In this document: positions 15,961 through 22,801 of the stretch, one piece after another
Numbering within the stretch: position 1 is the first letter of the stretch
Layout: the number at the start of each line of letters is the position of its first letter
Assembly: GCA_002422865.1 (NCBI GenBank)
Contig: DITN01000076.1
Location: forward strand, 12,029-37,662
DNA from: Bacteroidetes bacterium UBA6183
GTDB taxonomy: Bacteria; Bacteroidota; Bacteroidia; UKL13-3
Reading direction: 5' to 3'
DNA: 25,634 nucleotides
The notes under the pieces: generated by a model
Database searches by the model: none
What the model was told of the DNA's origin: nothing
The model's input: the letters and a program-made list of their open reading frames with translations, nothing else
Translations under genes and position numbers: made by a program

Positions 15961-16106
15961 ATCTGCTTCTTCAAATTGTCTAACTCCCCCCCCGCTTCCG
16001 CGCGAATCTTTCGTGTAGAAGTTATATTAAAAGAAACCAACGATCATTTAACGCATGAAACGAGCGCATGTGCATTCACTAGAACACAGGGGCTTTTTTA
16101 TTTTAT
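15961..16106. other. Convergent intergenic gap with a C8 tract
   Basis: This 146-base gap lies between two converging genes. It has a run of eight C (15986-15993) followed by GCTTCCGCGCG, which is GC-rich for this DNA. It marks the right edge of the accessory region. I see no convincing terminator, attachment site or tRNA. Confidence 0.5.
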
Positions 16107-17117
16107 TTACTTTACCGCTTTAAAATCGCTAAGCTTTTTAATTATACGGCCAAAGCTATAGTTTTGGATGTATACCATGTTTTTGTCTCCGTTTACAAAA
16201 GCAAAATACTTATCGGTATCAAAGGTTAGTTCTTTGCCTTGGTCATTGTAACGGCTTTTGGTTTTTAAGTCGATACCTTTAATGTGTAACTTTAACTCTT
16301 GGGTTTTACCTGCTTTGTTTTCAACTTTTATTAAACAATACGCATCGCCTTTAAAAATAGAATCGTGTTGGGCTGCGGTAAAATTATCATCGTAAGCCTC
16401 GGCATACAATTGCGTAAAACTACCTGCATAATATTTTAAAAAGTTTGCATCAGCTTGCACCACATTACCCGAAGCATCTTTTAAAACGGGGGTTGCAGCA
16501 CTATTATCTAAACTAAAAGATTCGGCCGGAGTAATGGGATACGTTAACGTTACTTTAGCCAACTCATCAAACTTGGTATCAAAAATTAATTTACTTTTCC
16601 ATTTAACAGGGTTGGTTGGGAAACGTGGTGTTAGGTATCCTACAAAACCCGGAATGTGCGTAACAAAAGGAGCTTCCGCTCCATCTATCATCATAAATGT
16701 GCCCGATTGGTCTAAGGTCATTTGCCCTACGTAAATGGTTTTTAATAAATCATCACCCTCATAAAACTCAACTTTAATACCTGCTGCCGTTAACTCTTTA
16801 ATTACTGTATTAAACTCGTTTGTACTTAGTGGATTGCGCATTTTTATATCGTACATGGTTTGCAACACCAAGTTAACTTTGGTCATGTCTGCAGCAACTG
16901 CATTATCTGCCAACCACAAACCATCGGCTTGTTTGGTAAGTAATACTTTACCTCCGCGTGGGTCGGCTAAAAATATTTTAGTAATGGCTCCGGTATCTGC
17001 AATGGCAAAGTCGGTTCCATCACCGTTATAAGATTTCCAAGGCTTTCGTACCACTAAAAAATATACAGCAGCTGCTGCTACCATCAATACCAATAATATT
17101 TTAATCTGTTTGCTCAT
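16107..17117 (-). CDS. Membrane-anchored DUF4340 protein of the gliding ABC transporter operon
   Basis: This 336-residue protein has an N-terminal membrane anchor (~5-23, IKILLVLMVAAAAVYFLVV) and a large periplasmic part. It fits DUF4340: an early strand region with ITKIFLADPRGGKVLLTKQADGLW and LSTNEFNTVIKEL, TIYVGQMTLDQSGTFM in the middle, and a beta-rich second half. DUF4340 genes often follow GldG-type genes in ABC export operons of many bacteria. Here the ATG lies 19 bases after the gldG stop, so it is probably an accessory subunit. Its biochemical role is unknown. The stop faces the accessory ATPase gene across a 146-base gap. Confidence 0.85.
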   Translation of the reverse strand: MSKQIKILLVLMVAAAAVYFLVVRKPWKSYNGDGTDFAIADTGAITKIFLADPRGGKVLLTKQADGLWLADNAVAADMTKVNLVLQTMYDIKMRNPLSTNEFNTVIKELTAAGIKVEFYEGDDLLKTIYVGQMTLDQSGTFMMIDGAEAPFVTHIPGFVGYLTPRFPTNPVKWKSKLIFDTKFDELAKVTLTYPITPAESFSLDNSAATPVLKDASGNVVQADANFLKYYAGSFTQLYAEAYDDNFTAAQHDSIFKGDAYCLIKVENKAGKTQELKLHIKGIDLKTKSRYNDQGKELTFDTDKYFAFVNGDKNMVYIQNYSFGRIIKKLSDFKAVK

Positions 17118-17136
17118 ACGTTTTACTTTACAAATG

Positions 17137-18828
17137 TTACGAGGTGTATTTACGTTTACGAATCATTTTATTAACCAATCCAAATATCATCATGATAGCA
17201 ATAGGAATAATCATGTTTACCATTTGCCATTTTAAACGTTCGGTTTTTAGTTTACCCTTATCCAACAAACGTAATTTTATTTCTTTGGCGCGTACTTCAA
17301 TAATGCCGCTGTCGTCACACAAATAATCTATGCAGTTTAACATAAATCTTTTGTTACCAAACTGCTGGTTGGTATACCTGTCGTAACCTAACGGGAAAAT
17401 TTCTCCTGTACTTTGTTTGCGTTGGTTGCGTATTACATCACCATCCGAAACCACAATCATTTTACCATTATCTATTGATGGTTTATAAGGTAATGCATCT
17501 GTTCTTGCTCCGGCCCTGAATTGAAACAAGGAATTAAATTTACCTTCAAGCAACACAGCCATAGGTATGTTTCCGGCAGTAAACAAAGATGGATCAGGTT
17601 GTGAGCGAGCCATGTTTAAATCAACCTTAACCGGTGCACCTACACTACGCGAATAAGGAGAAGAAGTTAACAAAATGGTTTTCTTCACTTCCTTGTTTGA
17701 TGTGGTGTCTATACCACTTGCAAACTGAAAAAATACAGGGTCGATTCCTTTTACAATAATATGTGGATTTTGTTGTGGTGGAGCAGCCACTGGAAAAAAC
17801 ATCCAAGGCAATAATTTTTGTTGCGGTGTACCGTTACGTAATGTGCTTAAAATAGGAATGGCATTACATTGTAAATCTTGCACCATATTGGGGTTAACGC
17901 GTACGCCCCATTTAAACAACATATCATCAAGGTTTAAATCGTAACTGCCTGTCATAAACATGGCATTTCTGCCCATGCTGTCCATGTCGGCAATTTGCGA
18001 CTCGAGTAACCACAAAATTTTACCGCCATGCATCACAAATTGGTCTATTAAAAACTTCTCGTACTCGCTAAATGGTTTTGATGGTTTAGCAATAATTAAC
18101 GCATCGTTTTTCATTAAACTCTGTGGCGTTTGTATGGCCAATGGTATACGTGTTACTGCATAAAACTCTTTTAACTCTTGCGAAGCATCAGCCACATCCC
18201 AACGTTCTAACTCGCCATGGTCGTCTATAAAAGCAACTTGTTTGGCTTTAGTTTCTACGCATTTCCTGAGTACGTTGGCAATTTCATATTCCATCAACTC
18301 AATCGATTCGTTAATAACTTCCTCGGGGCCTTGACCAAATTGTGCTTTTAATAAATTTACCGGATACTCTTTGCCTTTGTAATAAAACACGGCACCAGGC
18401 ACTATTAATTTTTGGGTTGATTCGTCATCCTTTTTTATTTGAACATTGGTAGGTTGTAAACCCTTTTCTCCCAACTCTTGTAAAATATCATTGGCTTTTT
18501 TGGCATCTGCATTTTCAAACGGATCAATAAATTCGTATTGCATTTTACCGTTGGTGTAAGCCGAAAACTCATCCAACATTTCTTTGGTTGATTGACGTAA
18601 CCGTTTAAAACCTGCAGGAAATTCGCCTTCCAAGTAAACCTTAACAAACAAAACATCATCAACCTTACCGGCTAATTTTTTGCTACTTTCCGATAACGAA
18701 TACCGTTTTTCTGAAGTTAAATCAATCCTAAAAAAGTAGTTGGTTAAAATTAGGTTCAACAAAATAAGTAAGCCTAATACTAAACCTAACTCTGTTAACG
18801 ATTGTAGTTTAAAATTTCTTTTTTTCAT
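17137..18828 (-). CDS. gldG: Gliding motility ABC transporter auxiliary protein GldG
   Basis: This 563-residue membrane protein has one membrane segment at each end (~13-31, LGLVLGLLILLNLILTNYF; ~535-552, MIIPIAIMMIFGLV) and a large soluble part between. The N-terminal motif RIDLTSEKRYSLSESSKKL and the core VAFIDDHGELERWDV, DALIIAKPSKPFSEYEKFLIDQF and GGKILWLLE match the GldG / ABC-type uncharacterised domain. GldG works with permease GldF and ATPase GldA in a transporter required for gliding in F. johnsoniae; the substrate is unknown. It starts 43 bases after gldF, and the DUF4340 gene follows. Confidence 0.93.
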   Translation of the reverse strand: MKKRNFKLQSLTELGLVLGLLILLNLILTNYFFRIDLTSEKRYSLSESSKKLAGKVDDVLFVKVYLEGEFPAGFKRLRQSTKEMLDEFSAYTNGKMQYEFIDPFENADAKKANDILQELGEKGLQPTNVQIKKDDESTQKLIVPGAVFYYKGKEYPVNLLKAQFGQGPEEVINESIELMEYEIANVLRKCVETKAKQVAFIDDHGELERWDVADASQELKEFYAVTRIPLAIQTPQSLMKNDALIIAKPSKPFSEYEKFLIDQFVMHGGKILWLLESQIADMDSMGRNAMFMTGSYDLNLDDMLFKWGVRVNPNMVQDLQCNAIPILSTLRNGTPQQKLLPWMFFPVAAPPQQNPHIIVKGIDPVFFQFASGIDTTSNKEVKKTILLTSSPYSRSVGAPVKVDLNMARSQPDPSLFTAGNIPMAVLLEGKFNSLFQFRAGARTDALPYKPSIDNGKMIVVSDGDVIRNQRKQSTGEIFPLGYDRYTNQQFGNKRFMLNCIDYLCDDSGIIEVRAKEIKLRLLDKGKLKTERLKWQMVNMIIPIAIMMIFGLVNKMIRKRKYTS

Positions 18829-18871
18829 GTGTAACGCCCAGCGTTTATATCAAAAAATTACAATACTTTAT

Positions 18872-19600
18872 TTACCACTTGCGTGAACCAAATATGGTTT
18901 TGGTTGACCATAAAAATGCGGTGATTACACTTATAAAGTATAACACATCACGGCTATCTAATACACCACGACTCATAGAATCGTAATGTGCTTTTATACC
19001 CAATGAAGCAACAATGCTATCATAGGTTCCTAACAAATTAAAATTAGCCAACATATCAAACAACGCATAAAAGCAATAGCACAAAAACATACTTACTATA
19101 AACGATACAATTTGATTATCGGTAATGGCTGACGCAAAAATACCAATGGCCACAAAGCTGCTTGCTAAAAAAAACAAACCAATGTAAGAGCCCCAGGTTG
19201 CACCCATATCAATATTACCTTTGGGTGCGCCCAATTGGTAAACGGTATAAAAATACAATAGTGTAGGTATTAATGAAAACAACACCAATACTACTCCGGC
19301 AAAATATTTACCTAAAATAATTTGGGTATCGGTTAAAGGTTTTGTGGTGATGATTTCTATGGTTCCGCTCTTTTTTTCCTCGCTAAAACTACGCATGGTA
19401 ATAGCCGAAATTAAAAATATAAATACCCACGGAGCCATACCAAATAAGGTATCCATATTGGCGTAACCCATATCAAATATATTGTACTCAGGTAACACCC
19501 ACATAAATAATCCAATCGCAATTAAAAACACGGTAATCACCACGTAGGCAATTAATGAGCTAAGGAACGATCTGATTTCTTTTTTAAGTATTGTAAACAT
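18872..19600 (-). CDS. gldF: Gliding motility ABC transporter permease GldF
   Basis: This 242-residue ABC-2 type permease has about six membrane segments, e.g. LIAYVVITVFLIAIGLFMW, WVFIFLISAITMRSF, YFAGVVLVLFSLIPTLLYF, IGLFFLASSFVAIGIFASAI and IVSFIVSMFLCYCFYALF. The cytoplasmic FSEEKKSGTIEIITTKPLT loop is typical of ABC-2 permeases of this class and would contact GldA. It begins 8 bases after gldA and lies upstream of gldG, as in F. johnsoniae gldFG. It forms the inner-membrane channel of the Gld transporter. Confidence 0.93.
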   Translation of the reverse strand: MFTILKKEIRSFLSSLIAYVVITVFLIAIGLFMWVLPEYNIFDMGYANMDTLFGMAPWVFIFLISAITMRSFSEEKKSGTIEIITTKPLTDTQIILGKYFAGVVLVLFSLIPTLLYFYTVYQLGAPKGNIDMGATWGSYIGLFFLASSFVAIGIFASAITDNQIVSFIVSMFLCYCFYALFDMLANFNLLGTYDSIVASLGIKAHYDSMSRGVLDSRDVLYFISVITAFLWSTKTIFGSRKW

Positions 19601-19608
19601 GTAAACGA

Positions 19609-20511
19609 TTATTTATTGGTCAACTTTTGGAAAACAGATTCTAATGAGTCTTCTTCCAAACTCATTGATAACAACACCCAACCTTGTTGTGAGGATATGG
19701 TAGAAATTTGCTCGCGCACATCTGCCGAACATTTTAACAAATACTTTTTCCCTTTTTGTTTTATAACTTTAACACCTTCAATATTTTTAAGTATAGATTC
19801 TTTTATTTCATTTTTAAACTCAACCACAATGGTAAGTTCATGTTTACTTTGTTGTTGCAAAGCAGCAATATTATCATCGGCTACAATTTTACCGTGGTTG
19901 ATAATAATTACACGGTTACACATGCTCTCTACCTCTTGCATAATGTGGGTGGATAACAGCACCGTTTTATCTTTTCCAATTTCTTTAATCAACTCACGTA
20001 TTTCAACCACCTGATTTGGATCAAGGCCTGAAGTAGGTTCATCCAATATCAATACTTTAGGATTATGAAGCATGGCCTGTGCAAGGCCAACCCGTTGTTT
20101 GTAACCTTTACTTAACTGACCAATTTTCTTTTTACGTTCAAGACTTAAGCCCACCCGTTCAATCATTTCATCTACCCTACTTTTGGCGTCTTTTCCCAGG
20201 CCTTGTACTTCGGCACTAAACATTAAATACTCTTTCACAAACATATCGGTGTATAGCGGATTTAGTTCCGGCAAATAACCAATGTGTTTTTTTACCTCCA
20301 TGGTTTGGGTTGATACATCAAAACCACAAACTTTGGCAATACCACTGGTTTGAGGAATGTATCCTGTTAAAATTTTCATGGTGGTAGATTTACCTGCACC
20401 GTTCGGACCTAAAAAACCCAATATTTCACCCTGCTTAGCCTCAAACGAAATTTCGTCAAGCGCACGTTGCGTTCCGTAAATTTTGGTAAGTTTCTCTACT
20501 TGTATACTCAT
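19609..20511 (-). CDS. gldA: Gliding motility ABC transporter ATP-binding protein GldA
   Basis: This 300-residue ABC ATPase has Walker A GPNGAGKS (35-42), Q-loop region GYLPELNPLY (~78-87), signature LSKGYKQR (133-140), Walker B VLILDEP (153-159), D-loop SGLD and H189 in STHIM. The C-terminal ~75 residues form the small regulatory extension common to ABC-2 exporter ATPases. It powers GldF/GldG. Unlike F. johnsoniae, where gldA lies apart from gldFG, here it leads the same operon. A plain ABC-2 exporter ATPase would look alike; the neighbouring gldF and gldG decide the name. A candidate promoter box lies just upstream. Confidence 0.9.
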   Translation of the reverse strand: MSIQVEKLTKIYGTQRALDEISFEAKQGEILGFLGPNGAGKSTTMKILTGYIPQTSGIAKVCGFDVSTQTMEVKKHIGYLPELNPLYTDMFVKEYLMFSAEVQGLGKDAKSRVDEMIERVGLSLERKKKIGQLSKGYKQRVGLAQAMLHNPKVLILDEPTSGLDPNQVVEIRELIKEIGKDKTVLLSTHIMQEVESMCNRVIIINHGKIVADDNIAALQQQSKHELTIVVEFKNEIKESILKNIEGVKVIKQKGKKYLLKCSADVREQISTISSQQGWVLLSMSLEEDSLESVFQKLTNK

Positions 20512-20530
20512 CGAATAAAATGAAAGTCAG

Positions 20531-20538
20531 CGAAAATA
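20531..20538 (-). promoter_or_regulatory. Candidate promoter -7 box (TATTTTCG) of gldAFG
   Basis: The minus strand reads TATTTTCG 20-27 bases before the gldA ATG, with a TTTG 22 bases further upstream as a possible -33 element. It is the same octamer as in front of mutY. Confidence 0.4.
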
Positions 20539-20887
20539 GGCAAAAGGTTGTTAAGCTGCACAAATAAAAAAGGCTTACCAATCAAGGTATTTATGCGATG
20601 CAGATTAGTTTCATCAATGTTTAACACCAGTAATTATGTTAGGATTTTATCTATTGTTAGTGAGTGTTAAATTATTAAAACGGTTTTGACTATCCCACTT
20701 AGCATTCAACCCAAACCTACAATGTCGCATTTCCAAAAAATCAAATTTTGGTGCATTTGGACATAAACAACCCATTTTTTTGAAAAATCACCCCACTTTC
20801 CTCCGAAAAATACAAACTTTTATTTTACAAGCATTTACGAGGTTTTAAACACCTTATCAACCCCAAAAAAGCCATTACTTTTCCACA

Positions 20888-20917
20888 AAAGTGGGGGAAA
20901 GTGGAGAAAAGTGGATT
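20888..20917 (+). promoter_or_regulatory. Triple MraZ box (three AAAGTGG direct repeats, 10-bp period)
   Basis: AAAGTGG occurs at 20888, 20898 and 20908, exactly 10 bases apart, 40 bases before the mraZ start. MraZ is known to bind direct repeats with a GTGG core at one-turn spacing in front of its own operon and to repress it. The boxes lie directly upstream of the putative -7 box, so a bound MraZ ring would cover the -33 region. Confidence 0.8.
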
Positions 20918-20956
20918 TTTTGATTTAGTTTAGCGCTGTCTTAAAAAAGTAAAATT

Positions 20957-21424
20957 TTGTCGCAGCTACACGGAGAATATGAATGTAAACTGGATGCCAA
21001 GGGGAGGTTAATAGTACCTGCTGCCCTTAAAAAACAGTTACCCGAAGCTGCTAAAGACACTTTATTTATTAACCGTGGTTTTGAAAAATGCTGCGTTTTA
21101 TATCCAAGCAACGAATGGGAAACCATTGCCACCGAAATCAATAAACTAAGCGATTACATTAAAAAAGAGCGTGAGTTCAAGCGTTACTTTTTGCGTGGTG
21201 CAAGCCAATTAGAAATGGATAGCGCAAGTCGTGTATTGGTACCTAAAAACATGTTAGAGTATGCCGGTATTACATCAAACGAAGTGGTGTTGTTAGCATA
21301 CGGAAATAAAATAGAGCTGTGGGGTAAAGCTGCTTACCAACAAATGTTAGATAACGAGCCGGAAGACTTTAGCGCATTAGCCGAAGAGGTAATGACCAAA
21401 CGCGAAAGGAGGAACGATGAGTAA
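20957..21424 (+). CDS. mraZ: Transcriptional regulator MraZ
   Basis: This 155-residue protein has two tandem SpoVT/AbrB-type domains. The first starts GEYECKLDAKGRLIVPAALKK (~5-25); the second has SQLEMDSASRVLVPKNMLEYAGI (~79-101) and the DxxGR/DxxSR signatures. It binds DNA as a ring-shaped oligomer and autoregulates the dcw cluster; the matching boxes lie at 20888-20917. The start is a TTG at 20957, which gives SQLHGEYECKLD in register with other MraZ proteins; no in-frame ATG is suitable. Its last codons overlap rsmH by 8 bases and carry the rsmH ribosome binding site. Confidence 0.95.
   Translation: MSQLHGEYECKLDAKGRLIVPAALKKQLPEAAKDTLFINRGFEKCCVLYPSNEWETIATEINKLSDYIKKEREFKRYFLRGASQLEMDSASRVLVPKNMLEYAGITSNEVVLLAYGNKIELWGKAAYQQMLDNEPEDFSALAEEVMTKRERRNDE
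21405..21412 (+). promoter_or_regulatory. Strong Shine-Dalgarno sequence for rsmH
   Basis: AAAGGAGG lies 4 bases before the rsmH ATG, inside the mraZ coding sequence, where it encodes tandem AGG AGG arginines. It is the only near-perfect Shine-Dalgarno site I noticed in a window where starts generally lack one. Confidence 0.65.
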
Positions 21425-22337
21425 TACAGGTTATCATGTTCCGGTGATGTTACAAGAATGCCTGGATGGGTTAAACATTAAACCTGATGGTGTTTATGTA
21501 GATGTAACTTTTGGTGGTGGTGGACATAGCAGGGCTATATTAGAACGTTTGGGGCCAAAGGGTACTTTAATAGCATTTGATCAAGACGAGGACGCAAAAC
21601 GTAATTTACCTGATGATAATAGATTGGTTTTTATTGACCAAAATTTCGAGTTCATTAAAAATCATATTCAATACCAAAACTTACTACCTGTTGATGGATT
21701 ATTAGCCGACTTAGGTGTTTCATCACACCAGTTTGATGTGGATGAGCGCGGCTTTAGTTACCGTTTTGATGATGCCGTTTTGGATATGCGCATGGATAGA
21801 ACCTCGGGTAAAAGCGCTGCTGATTTTTTAAACACTGCAACCGAAGCTGAATTGGCTGATGCCTTTTATTATTATGGTGAGTTAAACCAAGCCCGCAGCA
21901 TGGCCAAACAAATTATAGTTGGTCGCCAAGGCAAAACAGTACAAACCGTTGCCGATCTAAAAAACCTATTAAGTCAGTTTGCACCAAAATTTAAAGACTA
22001 CAAATTTTGGAGTCAAGTATTTCAAGCATTACGAATTGAAGTAAACAGAGAATTAGATGTACTAAAAAGTTTGCTTAACCAATGTGCTGAAGTAATTAAA
22101 CCCGGAGGCCGATTGGTGATTATGAGTTACCATAGTTTAGAAGACAGATTGGTGAAGAACTACATTAACAGTGGCAATTTTAAAGGTGAATTAGAAAAAG
22201 ATTTTTTTGGTAACGCCATTAAACCATTTAGTGCATTAAGCAAAAAAGCCACTACTGCCTCGGCAAATGAGTTAGAAGAAAACACCAGATCGAGAAGTGC
22301 TAAACTGAGAATTGCAGAAAGAAATCTTATTAAATAA
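21417..22337 (+). CDS. rsmH: 16S rRNA (cytosine-1402-N4)-methyltransferase RsmH
   Basis: This 306-residue SAM-dependent enzyme (formerly MraW) methylates N4 of C1402 in the 16S rRNA decoding site. The SAM site is VDVTFGGGGHSRAILE (~28-43). Further family motifs are LLADLGVSSHQFDVDERGFSYR (two parts, ~95-116), LDMRMDR, FQALRIEVNRELD and VIMSYHSLEDRLVKN, which holds the catalytic-region histidine. Length and order are normal. The ATG lies within the 3' end of mraZ (8-base overlap), so its translation is coupled to mraZ and helped by the Shine-Dalgarno sequence at 21405-21412. Confidence 0.97.
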   Translation: MSNTGYHVPVMLQECLDGLNIKPDGVYVDVTFGGGGHSRAILERLGPKGTLIAFDQDEDAKRNLPDDNRLVFIDQNFEFIKNHIQYQNLLPVDGLLADLGVSSHQFDVDERGFSYRFDDAVLDMRMDRTSGKSAADFLNTATEAELADAFYYYGELNQARSMAKQIIVGRQGKTVQTVADLKNLLSQFAPKFKDYKFWSQVFQALRIEVNRELDVLKSLLNQCAEVIKPGGRLVIMSYHSLEDRLVKNYINSGNFKGELEKDFFGNAIKPFSALSKKATTASANELEENTRSRSAKLRIAERNLIK

Positions 22338-22354
22338 GTGAAACCATTGCATAC

Positions 22355-22744
22355 ATGGCAAATAGAATTATAACAGAAACAGAAGATGAACAAGAAGAGT
22401 TAGCTCAGGAAGAAAAACCGAAAGAGACTTCTAAGCTAACCAGTGCCATGCAAAAAATGGCCGACTTCGATTTTAACATCTCAAAAGAATGGATGATGAG
22501 ACAAATTCCATTCGGACTTTTTGTGATGGTGCTTTTGTTAATACATATATACAATGTGCACACTACAGAACGTATAATTAGAAAAACAGATAAGCTAAAC
22601 AAAGAAATAAAAGAGTTGCGATCAGAGTATATCACCATTTTAAGCGAGTTGATGAGCGAAAGTAAACAATCAACCGTAGCCCAAAAATTAGATACCCTAG
22701 GCATAAAAGAACTGATATCACCACCTATTAAGATAACATACTAA
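22355..22744 (+). CDS. ftsL: FtsL-like cell division protein
   Basis: This 129-residue bitopic protein has an acidic cytoplasmic N-terminus (1-48), one membrane segment (~51-67, IPFGLFVMVLLLIHIYN) and a periplasmic helix with coiled-coil character (~68-115, IIRKTDKLNKEIKELRSEY). This is the FtsL/DivIC layout, and its place between rsmH and ftsI is that of ftsL in dcw clusters. FtsL joins FtsB/FtsQ and activates FtsW/FtsI at the septum. Sequence conservation in this family is low, so the name rests on topology and position. The cytoplasmic tail is longer than in E. coli, as usual in Bacteroidota. Confidence 0.88.
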   Translation: MANRIITETEDEQEELAQEEKPKETSKLTSAMQKMADFDFNISKEWMMRQIPFGLFVMVLLLIHIYNVHTTERIIRKTDKLNKEIKELRSEYITILSELMSESKQSTVAQKLDTLGIKELISPPIKITY

Positions 22745-22801
22745 CGATTCAACCAATAACCTATCAACCAGTAACTAATCAACTAATCAACCAACCAACC
22801 C
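22745..22801 (+). repeat. Short AT-rich degenerate tandem repeat (CAACC-type words) before ftsI
   Basis: The gap between ftsL and ftsI is made almost wholly of variants of ATCAACC/AACCAA, e.g. CTAATCAACTAATCAACCAACC. Every codon-sized word lacks G. It may be an unstructured translation-enhancing leader for the GTG-started ftsI or simple-sequence drift. Confidence 0.5.

Larger units (their letters stand above)
20512..20956. other. Divergent regulatory region between gldA and mraZ
   Basis: These 445 bases separate the two operons. They hold the gldA promoter box, one inverted AAAGTGG at 20793-20799, the triple MraZ box at 20888-20917 and a candidate -7 box (TAGTTTAG) at 20926-20933. No gene or RNA element was recognised in the remaining AT-rich part. 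Confidence 0.6.

Noticed and set aside
15976..16161. Short forward frame after the ATPase
   Set aside because: It starts within the C8 tract region, overlaps the end of the DUF4340 gene and has no recognisable content.
19616..20014. Forward open frame (132 codons) opposite gldA
   Set aside because: It is antisense to an ABC ATPase with every motif intact, and the Cys/Ser-rich product resembles no protein.
20512..20880. Riboswitch or small RNA upstream of mraZ
   Set aside because: Only short AT-rich inverted repeats are present (for example CCAAAA/TTTTGG near 20733-20751) with no terminator tail and no recognisable conserved core.
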